Assembly: GCF_011634895.1 (NCBI RefSeq) | Contig: NZ_SIRR01000004.1 | Span: 1 to 48,627, forward strand | Direction: 5' to 3' | DNA: 48,627 bases | From: Rheinheimera pleomorphica | GTDB lineage: Bacteria > Pseudomonadota > Gammaproteobacteria > Enterobacterales > Alteromonadaceae | Shown: positions 35,737 through 44,413 of the stretch, piece after piece | Layout: each line of letters starts with the position of its first letter | Position numbering within the stretch: position 1 is the first letter of the stretch | Program-made: the position numbers and the translations under genes | The notes under the pieces: generated by a model | What the model saw: only the letters and a program-made list of their open reading frames with translations | The model's database searches: none | What the model was told of the DNA's origin: nothing

Positions 35737-37445
35737 TACAAGTCCAGCGCCACCTTAGTCGCCACCGCAATTTGATACAGAATTTGCGTAATAGAGGTGG
35801 CCAGCTGCACATTTTTACTGCTGACTTTGGGCAGCACCAGAATTTCATCGCCCGGCTGCAGGCTGACATCGCCGGCGTCTCTGACTTCGCCATTTTGCCG
35901 TACCACTAAAATGCGGTCTTTGTCGGCGTGTTGGCTAAAGCCACCGGCACCGGTGATGTAATCCATCGCGGTTTTGTTTTTTACATAAATAACCGACTGC
36001 GGTACATACACTTCGCCACTGATTAAAATGGCGTCGCTACGCGGCGGCAAAGTGATAATATCGCCGTCCTGCAGGCGCAGATCGATAATGTCGCCCTGAT
36101 GTGCCACCACCAAACGGCCGTTCGGTTTAACCTGACGGGCTTTGGCAACAAACTGGGTAATCAGCTCAGCTTCACGCACGCGGATGGCAGACTCTTCAAC
36201 TGTCGCCGAAGGCGCACCCAGATAGGTGGTTTCCAGCCGGCGCAGGCTGTCGAGCAATGACTGACGTTGGCGCTCGGCCACACTTAGCCGGCGCACCGAC
36301 ACGCTGCGATAATCGGTCGCGGCAGGGTCAATAGCAATGCTGTTTAGCAGCTCATGCAGGCTGGCATCTTTGGGCAATACAAAATGCGACTGGCCTAAAT
36401 AGTTGCCTTCAAGCTGTACCACTATGCTGTTATCGCGCTGGTCGGCAAAGAACATCACTTCATCACCGTCGGCCACTTCAGTGGTGGCAAACTCGGCTAG
36501 CGGTAAATAACTGGCGTAAGGGCCGTCACTACGATTACCGCGCAGCAGCGCATGCGATACGCCGGGATTTAGCTGTGCCAGTTCGGTTAAGGTTTGGCCA
36601 AACAGCTTCTGCTGGCTTGGGTTTAACTCGTAATGATAGTGCCGGCCAACATCACCATGCACCGTCACCACCGGGCCGCGCGGACCGATTAAAATGGTAT
36701 CGCCATCCTGCAACTGGCCGTGCGGCATCTGACCGGTCAGGATAAACTGATATAAATCCAGCTCAGCCAGTAGCTTGCCATTGCGCAGAATGTGGACCTG
36801 ACGAAAACTGCCAAGCTGGTTGTCAATACCGCCGGCCTGGTCGAGAAAGTACAGCACCGAGTCACTGGGCACACCGGCATAGCGGCCGGGTTTGCTGACA
36901 AAACCGGTCACAAACACCGCCACCGGCTGCACGCCCTGTAAATTGGTATAGACGCTAACTTTGTCAGAATAGACCTGGCGCACGGCAGCACGCACTATGC
37001 TGTCAAGCTGGCCGTGGCTAACGCCCATCACCTGCACCGGGCCTATGGTGGGGATAAAGATATTGCCCTTCGCGTCCACCGGCAAAATGCGGTCTACCTC
37101 TACCGCGCCCCAAAGCCGCAAGGTGACCTGATCGCCCGGCAGAATTTTATAAGCCGGATTTAAGCCATCGGCGCGTACACCGCGAAAGCCACCGCTGAAT
37201 AAATCAGCTCCGAAGGGTTTAATGTCGGCCATGTTATCATCTGTCAGTTCTGGCACCGGGCCGTAAGTGCCTTGCTGCCAGCTGGTACGGCTAATGGGTT
37301 CTTGTACCGGAACATTTTGCTGTTGGGCAGCCTGTAGCACCTGCGCCTGTTGCGCTTGTGGCAGGTCGCCAAAGCTTTGTGCCTGCACGGCCTGCGTTAG
37401 CAAGACACTGAAAGCAAGAAAGAAAGTTAAAGAAGTGCATTTCAT
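35736..37445 (-). CDS. kpsD: Outer-membrane capsule export protein (Wza/KpsD family)
   Basis: The ATG at 37445 (MKCTSLTFF), with GGAA 7 nt before it, is preferred to the TTG at 37460; 569 residues. The signal peptide ends near AVQAQS and has no lipobox. YKILPGDQVTLRLWGAVEV starts the polysaccharide export domain. SLBB-type repeats follow (VFVTGFVSKPGRYAG, VTVHGDVGRHYHYEL, LISGEVYVPQSVIYV), and LQPGDEILVLPKV is near the C-terminus. The family forms the outer-membrane channel for capsule. It starts the tightly packed D-M-T-E-C block. Confidence 0.93.
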   Translation of the reverse strand: MKCTSLTFFLAFSVLLTQAVQAQSFGDLPQAQQAQVLQAAQQQNVPVQEPISRTSWQQGTYGPVPELTDDNMADIKPFGADLFSGGFRGVRADGLNPAYKILPGDQVTLRLWGAVEVDRILPVDAKGNIFIPTIGPVQVMGVSHGQLDSIVRAAVRQVYSDKVSVYTNLQGVQPVAVFVTGFVSKPGRYAGVPSDSVLYFLDQAGGIDNQLGSFRQVHILRNGKLLAELDLYQFILTGQMPHGQLQDGDTILIGPRGPVVTVHGDVGRHYHYELNPSQQKLFGQTLTELAQLNPGVSHALLRGNRSDGPYASYLPLAEFATTEVADGDEVMFFADQRDNSIVVQLEGNYLGQSHFVLPKDASLHELLNSIAIDPAATDYRSVSVRRLSVAERQRQSLLDSLRRLETTYLGAPSATVEESAIRVREAELITQFVAKARQVKPNGRLVVAHQGDIIDLRLQDGDIITLPPRSDAILISGEVYVPQSVIYVKNKTAMDYITGAGGFSQHADKDRILVVRQNGEVRDAGDVSLQPGDEILVLPKVSSKNVQLATSITQILYQIAVATKVALDL

Positions 37446-37496
37446 AAAAGAGTTCCGCAAAATAACTGCCCGGCCAAACCGATGCCTGTGCTGTAA

Positions 37497-37865
37497 TTAG
37501 ATGACCTGAGTTAACGAACGGGTAATACCCCAGCGCCCGTCATCATACTGGCATAACACCACCGGCAGAGCGGGCTGCAGCGTTTGCACCAGCGCCGCAG
37601 CACATTCACGCCCGGCGGCCGAAAAATAACGTGCTGTAACCAACAGCTCGGCACTGTTGCCCCAGGGGCTGGGGGCCAGCTGCACGGTTTGCCCGATCTC
37701 AGCTTGCTGCAACTGCATGCTGTGGCTGGCGGCTAAAAAACGCACCTGTGTATGGTACTGCGTTGCGGCATCAGACGATGACGGGCTCTGTGCGCAAGAT
37801 GCTAATAAAATACTGCTGCAAAAGAAAAGGCCGGCCTTGAGCTTCGCCGCACTGATACTGAACAT
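37497..37865 (-). CDS. Small putative lipoprotein upstream of kpsD
   Basis: A 122-residue protein. The ATG at 37865 is chosen because AGGAT lies 10 nt before it; an in-frame ATG at 37877 has no spaced ribosome site. The signal ends with a lipobox LLASC (SSILLASCAQSPSSSD), so lipidation at that Cys is likely. The mature part is beta-rich, with two more cysteines (RECAAAL and VVLCQYDDGRWG), the latter weakly like the end of small 17-kDa-type surface antigens. Its stop lies 51 bp before the kpsD start, so it is probably the first gene of the capsule operon. It may support exporter assembly; I know no characterised counterpart. Confidence 0.7.
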   Translation of the reverse strand: MFSISAAKLKAGLFFCSSILLASCAQSPSSSDAATQYHTQVRFLAASHSMQLQQAEIGQTVQLAPSPWGNSAELLVTARYFSAAGRECAAALVQTLQPALPVVLCQYDDGRWGITRSLTQVI

Positions 37866-37897
37866 GTTAGGGATCATCCTGATAGAAAAACGTCAAT

Positions 37898-37925
37898 AAT
37901 TTAGCACAGCGCCTGACAAAACCAA
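37898..37925 (-). promoter_or_regulatory. Candidate promoter for the capsule operon
   Basis: On the minus strand TTGGTT (37920-37925) and TAAATT (37898-37903) are 16 nt apart, about 35 nt before the lipoprotein ATG. The boxes match the sigma-70 consensus only partly. Position at the head of the capsule run is the main support. Confidence 0.22.
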
Positions 37926-37968
37926 ACTGCTTTTCCTGCCACAATCACCGTAAAACCGAATCCCTGCA

Positions 37969-38024
37969 TACCCCCCCTTTACTAAAGGGAGGCTTAAAAG
38001 CAGGGCGCAATGATGCGCCCCTAC
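37969..38024 (-). repeat. REP element plus C-tract hairpin, left of the phosphoglycosyl transferase gene
   Basis: The palindrome GGGCGCA-ATGA-TGCGCCC (38003-38020) is followed by CTAC, so on the minus strand GTAG precedes the palindrome, as in GTAG-type REPs mobilised by RAYT proteins. It begins 2 bp after the stop at 38026. To its left is a CCCTTT-ACT-AAAGGG hairpin (about 37975-37989). The same two-part unit recurs, degenerate, near 38685-38746. Confidence 0.75.
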
Positions 38025-38025
38025 A

Positions 38026-38577
38026 CTATTTTACTCTGTCGCCACTGCCTTTACCGGCGACAGTTTGCAGAATGTATTTAAAGTAGTTTGCCAGGTTGAG
38101 CTGTTGCAGCATTTTGGCGTCGGTTTCTGCCAGCAGTACCGGTGTTGACATATCTATTTCGTTAACCTGGGCCAGGCCGGTAATGCCAGGCCGGGCGTTC
38201 AGCACGCCGCGTTGCTCACGTTCCGCGATAAGCTCTTGCTGGTTAAATAAACAAGGTCTTGGGCCCACCAGGCTCATATCGCCCCACAGCACATTCCACA
38301 ACTGCGGCAGTTCATCCAGTTTGGTTTTACGTAAAAAACCACCAAATGGGGTAATAGCACTGCTACTGGCTAAATGGCTGGCGACATGGGCAGTGTCGGG
38401 CTGCATGGTGCGAAACTTCACCAGCGTAAATGGCCGCTTATGGCGCCCCACCCTAACCTGGCGAAAAATTGGTGAGCCGGTATCAAACAGGCCGATCAAG
38501 GTCAGAATGACCAGCAGCGGAAAGCCTAATACCAAGCCACACAGGGCAAAAATAATGTCCAGTAAACGAATTAACAT
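38026..38577 (-). CDS. Small phosphoglycosyl transferase (PglC/WcaJ-type)
   Basis: A 183-residue protein, the compact monotopic type. LLDIIFALCGLVLGFPLLVIL is the N-terminal membrane helix. PIFRQVRVGRHKRPFTLVKFRTM follows, and KLDELPQLWNVLWGDMSLVGPRP carries the catalytic Asp-Glu pair, then ARPGITGLAQV. It transfers sugar-1-phosphate from a UDP-sugar to undecaprenyl phosphate, starting each repeat unit. It is the last gene of the Wzx/Wzy-type run and probably primes that polymer. Repeat mosaics flank it on both sides, and 219 bp separate it from the SDR gene. Confidence 0.9.
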   Translation of the reverse strand: MLIRLLDIIFALCGLVLGFPLLVILTLIGLFDTGSPIFRQVRVGRHKRPFTLVKFRTMQPDTAHVASHLASSSAITPFGGFLRKTKLDELPQLWNVLWGDMSLVGPRPCLFNQQELIAEREQRGVLNARPGITGLAQVNEIDMSTPVLLAETDAKMLQQLNLANYFKYILQTVAGKGSGDRVK

Positions 38578-38632
38578 ACAACCTCAAAGATAAAAACTTA
38601 AAACGTGGCGTTAACGCCCGACTTAACGAAAA

Positions 38633-38796
38633 CAGGGCGCAATGATGCGCCCCTACACAACCGCGCCGTGCCCCTTCCCTAATCCCCCTAAATCCCCCTT
38701 TTTAAAGTGGGACTTTAGAAGCAGGGCGCAATGATGCACTTCTGCCCCCTCTTTCGTAAAGAGGGGCGGGGGGAGATTTGATGGCCGGGGGGAGAT
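38633..38796 (-). repeat. Repeat mosaic between the phosphoglycosyl transferase and SDR genes
   Basis: In order: a perfect GTAG-type REP (palindrome 38635-38652, CTAC 38653-38656); a C-tract hairpin near 38683-38713; a degenerate REP (38722-38746); a strong 9-bp hairpin with a 3-nt loop (CCCCTCTTT at 38746-38754, AAAGAGGGG at 38758-38766); and a GGGGGGAGATTT direct repeat at 38768-38779 and 38787-38798. The second copy runs into the SDR stop codon. No gene is present. The hairpins may end transcription or stabilise mRNA. Confidence 0.75.
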
Positions 38797-39723
38797 TTAG
38801 CGACTAAAACACCTCGCTATGCCCTGCTCCAGCGTTAAGGGCGGCGTCCAACCCAGTGTGTGTTGAGTATGGCTGATATCCAGCTGCAAGTTACCGCAAA
38901 GCCGGTCTATCACCGCCTGTTTGCCGGTTAACTTGCCAGCCAGTTTTAGCCAGCTGATGGGCACCGGTATTAACCAGGGCGTTTTGCCCGCCGCACGTGT
39001 CATTAGTTTAAGCAATTCTGTGGTTGAAACATCCTGGCCATCGCTAACCATAAAGGTTTGGTTGGCAGCCTTGGGATGGTCAATACAGGTAACGATTAAA
39101 TCAACCAGGTTATCCAGCGCCACCAGGCTGCGTTTATTATGGATGGCGCCAAGTGGCAAGGGTAAGTTTTTTTGTGCCAGCTTTGCCAATTTACCAAAAT
39201 TACCGCGGGCAGCAGCACCATATACTAAAGGAGGCCGGATAATGACTAATTCCATTGCACTATTTTGTACAATTTTTTTAAGACCGGTCTCAGCCTTAAA
39301 TTTTGATATAGCGTAGTCCTCAGCGGGGGCAGGTGTATCGTCGATATTAAAGGGCGTATAGCTACATATGCCGTTAACACCGATAGAGCTTAAAAAAATA
39401 AACCTGCGCACGCCTGATTTTACGCAACTCTCGGCCAAAGTTAACGTTGCGTCAGTGTTTACTCTGATAAATTCGTCCAGTGAAACACCATTTGTATGAG
39501 CTATGGCGGCCGTATGAATAACAACATCGCAATCGCTTAAATAACCTTTACCTGCTAACTCAGAGAGATCGCCGATTACAGGCTGCTCTACCGACGGTAA
39601 TTGACTTACCGCCGATGACCGTACCGGTGCAATAAGTGGATACTGCCGCAATGACAATTCTTGCAGCAAAGCATTACCAATAAAACCAGTGCTCCCGGTG
39701 ACGAGTATTTTATTATTTTGCAT
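38797..39723 (-). CDS. NAD-dependent epimerase/reductase (extended SDR)
   Basis: A 308-residue extended short-chain dehydrogenase. KILVTGSTGFIGNALLQEL is the NAD-binding loop, FIFLSSIGVNG the serine segment and DYAISKFKAE the YxxxK pair. It resembles WbpV/WreQ-like proteins, which are encoded beside PglC-type transferases and either 4-epimerise UDP-HexNAc or reduce UDP-4-keto-QuiNAc. Its position next to the phosphoglycosyl transferase fits making the first sugar. No 4,6-dehydratase is in the window, so the 4-reductase reading would need one elsewhere. Epimerase versus reductase is unresolved. Confidence 0.83.
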   Translation of the reverse strand: MQNNKILVTGSTGFIGNALLQELSLRQYPLIAPVRSSAVSQLPSVEQPVIGDLSELAGKGYLSDCDVVIHTAAIAHTNGVSLDEFIRVNTDATLTLAESCVKSGVRRFIFLSSIGVNGICSYTPFNIDDTPAPAEDYAISKFKAETGLKKIVQNSAMELVIIRPPLVYGAAARGNFGKLAKLAQKNLPLPLGAIHNKRSLVALDNLVDLIVTCIDHPKAANQTFMVSDGQDVSTTELLKLMTRAAGKTPWLIPVPISWLKLAGKLTGKQAVIDRLCGNLQLDISHTQHTLGWTPPLTLEQGIARCFSR

Positions 39724-39728
39724 TATTT

Positions 39729-40502
39729 TCAGCTTATAAAAATACGGTTATATAGCGCTACATGCTTCTTTTTAAGCATCACTATAAACAAATAACACGC
39801 TATATTATAACAAGCAGACAACAAATTGCAGCCACCTACCTTGCGTAGAACGCGCCAATAATACTTTAAAGCATCTTTTTTCGAAGCTGAAAGCGAACCG
39901 GCACGAATACGATAGTATCCCAGATTAATATTAAGACCATAGGCAAATTCAAATCGCTTCAACAACTCCAGCCACAAAGCAAAATCCTGCCGTTTCTTAA
40001 CAGCTGGCATATAAATTTTTCCAAATGGCAGGGTGTCATAAATTGCGGTTAAACAGCCAACATAGTTGTGTTTGAGTAGTTTGCTAAAATTAACCCTGCT
40101 AGGCACTTCAATCTTATCAAGCAAATCCGATTTTTCGTTAATGGTCGAATAACCAGCAAATGAAAACCCAATATTATTTTGCTGCATAAAAGAGATTTGT
40201 TTATCGAGCTTATCTGATGTCCATAAGTCATCTGAGTCTAAAAACGCCAGATAACGACCTTTTGCAGCTTCTATTGCGATGTTTCTGGAGCCTGCGCCTC
40301 CCATGTTGACTTGGTTATTAATTAATTTAATCCGCTTATCCTCTAAATACTTAGCTACTACTTCAGCAGTAGCATCAGATGAGCAGTCATTAACTATAAT
40401 AAGCTCCCAGTCAGTAAAGCTTTGCTCTATAACGCTATCGATAGATAAAGCAATAAAATCCTCAACGTTATAGGCCGGCATAATGATGGACACAACTGGC
40501 AT
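39729..40502 (-). CDS. Glycosyltransferase family 2
   Basis: The ATG at 40502 (MPVVSIIMPAYNVEDFI), with GAGG 5 nt before it, is preferred to the one at 40529; 257 residues. The GT-A core is clear: SIIMPAYN, EQSFTDWELIIVNDCSSD, NMGGAGSRN and LAFLDSDDLW, the last holding the DxD-type metal site. The enzyme is inverting and adds one sugar to the lipid-linked repeat unit in the cytoplasm. It lies between wzy and the SDR gene and is AT-rich like wzy. Donor unknown. Confidence 0.88.
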   Translation of the reverse strand: MPVVSIIMPAYNVEDFIALSIDSVIEQSFTDWELIIVNDCSSDATAEVVAKYLEDKRIKLINNQVNMGGAGSRNIAIEAAKGRYLAFLDSDDLWTSDKLDKQISFMQQNNIGFSFAGYSTINEKSDLLDKIEVPSRVNFSKLLKHNYVGCLTAIYDTLPFGKIYMPAVKKRQDFALWLELLKRFEFAYGLNINLGYYRIRAGSLSASKKDALKYYWRVLRKVGGCNLLSACYNIACYLFIVMLKKKHVALYNRIFIS

Positions 40503-40530
40503 AGAAACCTCAAAAGTTAAAAATGTCATA

Positions 40531-41517
40531 TCAAACCAGAAAAGACCTGGTTCCGAAAATTAAAATAGGGAAGAACCCACCTATAGTCATTAAAATCCTT
40601 AATATGAAACGCTGTTTATAATGCCATTCAAAAAAATTAACTAAATGTGGATAAATCAACATCAGAGAGTACATAGCAATTCTTTCTGCACCAGTTGAGG
40701 TAAGAAAAATAGCAGCAAATAATGAAACATAGATACCAATACATATTACTAAGTAACTTGGTCTCTCATACAAGCGGATCTTTAGCCTTGATGACAACAC
40801 CATAAAAACTGTGAAAAGCACTAGAAGCCCTAAGTAAGCCACCACTAAATTTTGCCCGGTTGAAGCGGCGGATTTAGAGCCAGCAGCAAAGAACACTATT
40901 GCGGGCGTTACAGCCAGAAAAAACGCCCCAGCCAGCTTTTCAATTTTGCTTTTTGACAAAAGGAAAAAAGCTGATATAAAAACCCCTGCAACATTATGGG
41001 ATAAGCCTGCAACCAAAAAAGCTAAATACCTATTAAGATAACTGCGATATACAAAAGAGAATGCCAACAGACAAAAAACAGCTGAAACCCATTGCCTGTA
41101 TACATTTTGCATTCCTAGTACAAATGGGAAAAAACATAGAAATGAAAAATACGCATAAAATGGCAATCTGTAATTACTAAATGCAACATATAATGCTAAA
41201 AAAACGAAAAAATCAAAAAGCATGAAAACCAGCACTTCACTGTCAAAAAGTGAAAAAGCGGCTCTTTGCCCCAACCAAACTACCGGCTCACGTAAATAGT
41301 AAAAAGAAAATACTTTAAACTGCATCGCCTCCGCATAAACAGCTATGTCAGAATCAAAATTTGTAAGGCGTACAACTGCAGATAAACTCATTGACAATAG
41401 CAAGAAAAGGCTTAATTTAACGCCATTACTAAGCCTGGGCTGTGCTTTAAAAGCAAATACTATCGCAATTACTAGTAGTACCAAATAAAACAGCAGTTCA
41501 TAATTAAAATTATGCAT
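40531..41517 (-). CDS. wzy: EpsG-like polysaccharide polymerase, probable Wzy
   Basis: A 328-residue, very hydrophobic protein with about ten membrane spans (for example ELLFYLVLLVIAIVFAF, VLVFMLFDFFVFLALYV and VFLALYVAF, near the N-terminal half). The EpsG-type feature is the loop FDSDIAVYAEAMQ followed by FPFVLGMQNVYRQWVSAVF. It is AT-rich, typical of wzy. As the only polymerase-like membrane protein next to wzx, it is assigned as the periplasmic repeat-unit polymerase. Wzy proteins are poorly conserved, so this rests on topology and context. Confidence 0.75.
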   Translation of the reverse strand: MHNFNYELLFYLVLLVIAIVFAFKAQPRLSNGVKLSLFLLLSMSLSAVVRLTNFDSDIAVYAEAMQFKVFSFYYLREPVVWLGQRAAFSLFDSEVLVFMLFDFFVFLALYVAFSNYRLPFYAYFSFLCFFPFVLGMQNVYRQWVSAVFCLLAFSFVYRSYLNRYLAFLVAGLSHNVAGVFISAFFLLSKSKIEKLAGAFFLAVTPAIVFFAAGSKSAASTGQNLVVAYLGLLVLFTVFMVLSSRLKIRLYERPSYLVICIGIYVSLFAAIFLTSTGAERIAMYSLMLIYPHLVNFFEWHYKQRFILRILMTIGGFFPILIFGTRSFLV

Positions 41518-41526
41518 GTTATGGCG

Positions 41527-42624
41527 TCACTTAGACATGTCGCTATAAAGTTTTAGCATTGTTTCCACGCTCATTTTCCAATCATAATTTTCTCTTACAT
41601 ATTGATAGCCAGCTTCAGCAAGACGTATGCAGTATTCCTTATCACGAACCAGAGACAAGATTGCTTCTGCTGCCTGCTCTGGAGATTCGCGTTTAACCAC
41701 TATGCCCGTCTTACCGCTGACAACAACTTCCGGTAAGCCGCCGGCATCGGACACAATCACCGGACGCCCAGCAGCACCGGCCTCAATAATAGCCACACCA
41801 AAACTTTCGCTATCCAACCGACTTAAGGCAACATAAACATCCATTTTTGCCAACTCATTAGCTACCTCAGTGTGCGCCACACGGCCAACGAAATTGGTAA
41901 CGTTGCTTATAGCAAGGCTTTTAGCCAAGGCCTCAAGTTCTGCACGCTGTGGACCGTCACCCACTATACGCAGCTTTAGTTTGCTGGCTAGTTCAGGCTG
42001 GCTTTGTTGTAATTGCTGCCTGGCTAATGCAAATGCCTGCAGTAAGGTATCAATGCCATATTTCGGTGCCAGCACCTTCACGGTGCCAATAACGATATCG
42101 GTATCCGCTTTTTGCGCCAGCGGAACATAGCACTGGTTAAAACGAGACATATCAACACCAAAAGGCGTGATCGCAATATTGCTAAGTGCCGGCAGCAAAC
42201 GTTTAGTCTGCGCTGCCATACAATGGCTGGTGGAGGCCACTTGGTCAGCCGCCTTTAAATTGGCCCGTACCAGCATTTTGTGTAACGCGCTTTTGTAGGG
42301 GAAATCATACACATCAGAGCCCCATACAGATAGCAGCCACGGATGATAGCCAGCCAGGCGGGCCGTGGTGGCATAGCCGCTGGCATAATGCGCATTAACC
42401 AGATCCGGTTTAAGCTGTTTAAGCAGCTTTTTTACCGCCGGTACCATTAAAAAATAGCCAAGATTGCCACGAAACGGCAGCAAATGTACTGTTACCCGGC
42501 TGTCTACCGGCTCTAACAGTGGGTGCTGCGAAATTAGGTGCACATCTATACCGGCCTGGGCTAAACCGTTGGCCCAACGGATGGTATGAATAGATGAGGC
42601 ACCTGATAATAATACAACTTTCAT
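41527..42624 (-). CDS. Glycosyltransferase family 4
   Basis: A 365-residue GT-B enzyme; the ATG overlaps the upstream stop (ATGA). MKVVLLSGASSIHTIRWANGL starts the acceptor domain. VIGTVKVLAPKYGIDTLLQAF starts the donor domain. SRLDSESFGVAIIEAGAAGRP carries the E-x7-E motif, then IVSDAGGLPEVV. A retaining transferase for the Wzx/Wzy-type repeat unit; donor unknown. It is translationally coupled to the other GT4-like gene upstream. Confidence 0.88.
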   Translation of the reverse strand: MKVVLLSGASSIHTIRWANGLAQAGIDVHLISQHPLLEPVDSRVTVHLLPFRGNLGYFLMVPAVKKLLKQLKPDLVNAHYASGYATTARLAGYHPWLLSVWGSDVYDFPYKSALHKMLVRANLKAADQVASTSHCMAAQTKRLLPALSNIAITPFGVDMSRFNQCYVPLAQKADTDIVIGTVKVLAPKYGIDTLLQAFALARQQLQQSQPELASKLKLRIVGDGPQRAELEALAKSLAISNVTNFVGRVAHTEVANELAKMDVYVALSRLDSESFGVAIIEAGAAGRPVIVSDAGGLPEVVVSGKTGIVVKRESPEQAAEAILSLVRDKEYCIRLAEAGYQYVRENYDWKMSVETMLKLYSDMSK

Positions 42625-43721
42625 ATAGCGGTTAAATCCTTTACGACTTGTGCTGCCCGGCCTTGCCAGCTATGTGCCGCGGCTATACCAGCTAATTGTG
42701 CTCTGGCCTGTTGCAGTAATTCAGGCTGGGCCAAAAGCCGCTGCAGTAATGTGATAAAACTGGCCTGGTCATAGTTAACCCGCCAACCGACATTCAGCTG
42801 TGACACGATGTCGGCACACAAAGTGCCCTCGGAGGCGATAATGGGTTTAGTGTAGCCAATATACTCAAACAACTTTACCGGCGCTGCAAAGGTCCAATAT
42901 TCGTGCGGCTGTACAAATAACAACGCGATATCTGCCTGCTGATACAGTTGTGCCAGTTTATCGCCGCTTAAATGCACAATCTCGATATTATCAGCCAGTG
43001 GCTGATACTCGTGGCCGTGTTTTTGCCATTCAAACTGGCGGGTGCAAACCACTAGCCGGCAGTTGGGTAAAGCCTGCATGGCATTAAACAGCTGATGCAT
43101 TTTATAGTGCGCCGACAAACCGCCAACATAAAGTAACGTCAGCTTAGCATTGGCGTCTGACGGCGTTGCCAGCGCCGGCATGGCATTAACGGCATGACCG
43201 GGGGGCAGCTCAAGCTGACGGCAGGATTTTGCGCCGGGGATGTAGTGCGCCATCTTCAGCGAGGGTAGATATAAGACATCAACCAGCTCGTCATATTTAC
43301 GCAGGTCATAGCGGTAAAACCATTTTGCAATCTTGGCTTTAAGCTTGTTGGTGGTGTTTTCGTACTCGGGAAAACACCAGTAAATATCACGGTAAAACAA
43401 GCCAATCTTAATACCCTGCTGCTTCAGGTAACGAAAAAAGCCGAAATCAAGCCAGGGGGCTGTTGGCAGATGGTGTGGCTCTGTCATCAGTGTCGGCATG
43501 GTTGAGCTTTCAGAATAGACCAGCTCGTACTTTACCCCTTTTGCGATGTTACGCTTTATTTGTTTGATTTTCTCTTTGCGCTCTTGGGCATAGCCGGTAA
43601 CCAGATCAACCTGATAACCCAAGGCTTCAAACGCTTTGATCATCTGCAAAGGCCGGATACCGCTGGCAGAGGTAGCTTGCGGATTAAGCGGCAGAGGGTG
43701 GTGAAATATTATATTTGCCAT
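42621..43721 (-). CDS. Glycosyltransferase, GT4-like
   Basis: A 366-residue GT-B protein, ATG at 43721 with AAAGG 6 nt upstream. ATSASGIRPLQMIKAFEALG is the N-terminal fold. LTLLYVGGLSAHYKMHQLFNAM begins the donor domain, and APVKLFEYIGYTKPIIASEG is the acidic motif region. It probably adds another sugar to the same repeat unit. A gap of 143 bp separates it from the upstream acyltransferase; I see no clear promoter there. Family assignment within GT4 is moderate. Confidence 0.82.
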   Translation of the reverse strand: MANIIFHHPLPLNPQATSASGIRPLQMIKAFEALGYQVDLVTGYAQERKEKIKQIKRNIAKGVKYELVYSESSTMPTLMTEPHHLPTAPWLDFGFFRYLKQQGIKIGLFYRDIYWCFPEYENTTNKLKAKIAKWFYRYDLRKYDELVDVLYLPSLKMAHYIPGAKSCRQLELPPGHAVNAMPALATPSDANAKLTLLYVGGLSAHYKMHQLFNAMQALPNCRLVVCTRQFEWQKHGHEYQPLADNIEIVHLSGDKLAQLYQQADIALLFVQPHEYWTFAAPVKLFEYIGYTKPIIASEGTLCADIVSQLNVGWRVNYDQASFITLLQRLLAQPELLQQARAQLAGIAAAHSWQGRAAQVVKDLTAI

Positions 43722-43864
43722 TCTTTACCTTTAGAATAACAGCTGTAACCAGGTCAAAATTAGTTAACCTTGACGATTAGAGACAGGCTCTATCAGAAAT
43801 AATCGTAAAAAAAACAGGTTAGAAATTTTATCGCAGCATACCAACCAAATTCTGGCCATAAACT

Positions 43865-44413
43865 TTAAAACGATTTTATAATCTTCGCTGGCGTACCTGC
43901 CAGAACGACTCTAGACTGCAAGCAACTTTTTGTAACGACAGCCCCTGCGGCGACAATAACTTCATCCGCGAGTTCAACACCGGGAAGTATCACTACATTC
44001 ATACCAATCCAACATTTTTTTCCAAGAATAATATCTTTACCCTTGCAGTGTTTATCCAAATCGTCGAGGTCATGGTTAGCTGTTATCAAGCCTACATTTG
44101 GAGCAATATAAGTACCTTTTCCTATCACAATTCTGGCCGAAAAGCTTTGGATGTAGGTTCCCGGTGACTGAAAGTTATTGATATCGTCAATATCATAGAC
44201 AACGTTCTCCGGGTTATTAATACTGGCAGTTAAGCATGCAGGGAATGGTAACGGTTTAGCCAACCTAAGAATATTTCTTTGAAATAAACTTCTTAAACAC
44301 CAAGCATAACCAATCTTACGCTTTGCAAAGTATCTTCCGGCAAAAATCTTTCTATCAAAGAAAAAACCTAGAACAAAATTAAAGAAAGGCCTTACAAAAA
44401 CATTAAAAAACAT
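43865..44413 (-). CDS. Hexapeptide-repeat acyltransferase (WcaF-like)
   Basis: The ATG at 44413 overlaps the wzx stop (TGATG); a TTG 3 bp upstream is unlikely to be used. 182 residues. After a basic N-terminus the left-handed beta-helix shows ARIVIGKGTYIAPNVGLITANHD, ILGKKCWIGMNVVILPGVEL and VVAAGAVVTK, ending in AGTPAKIIKSF. The family moves acetyl from acetyl-CoA to sugar hydroxyls. The His in ITANHD is the usual catalytic base. Probably O-acetylates the Wzx/Wzy-type polymer in the cytoplasm before export. Confidence 0.85.
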   Translation of the reverse strand: MFFNVFVRPFFNFVLGFFFDRKIFAGRYFAKRKIGYAWCLRSLFQRNILRLAKPLPFPACLTASINNPENVVYDIDDINNFQSPGTYIQSFSARIVIGKGTYIAPNVGLITANHDLDDLDKHCKGKDIILGKKCWIGMNVVILPGVELADEVIVAAGAVVTKSCLQSRVVLAGTPAKIIKSF

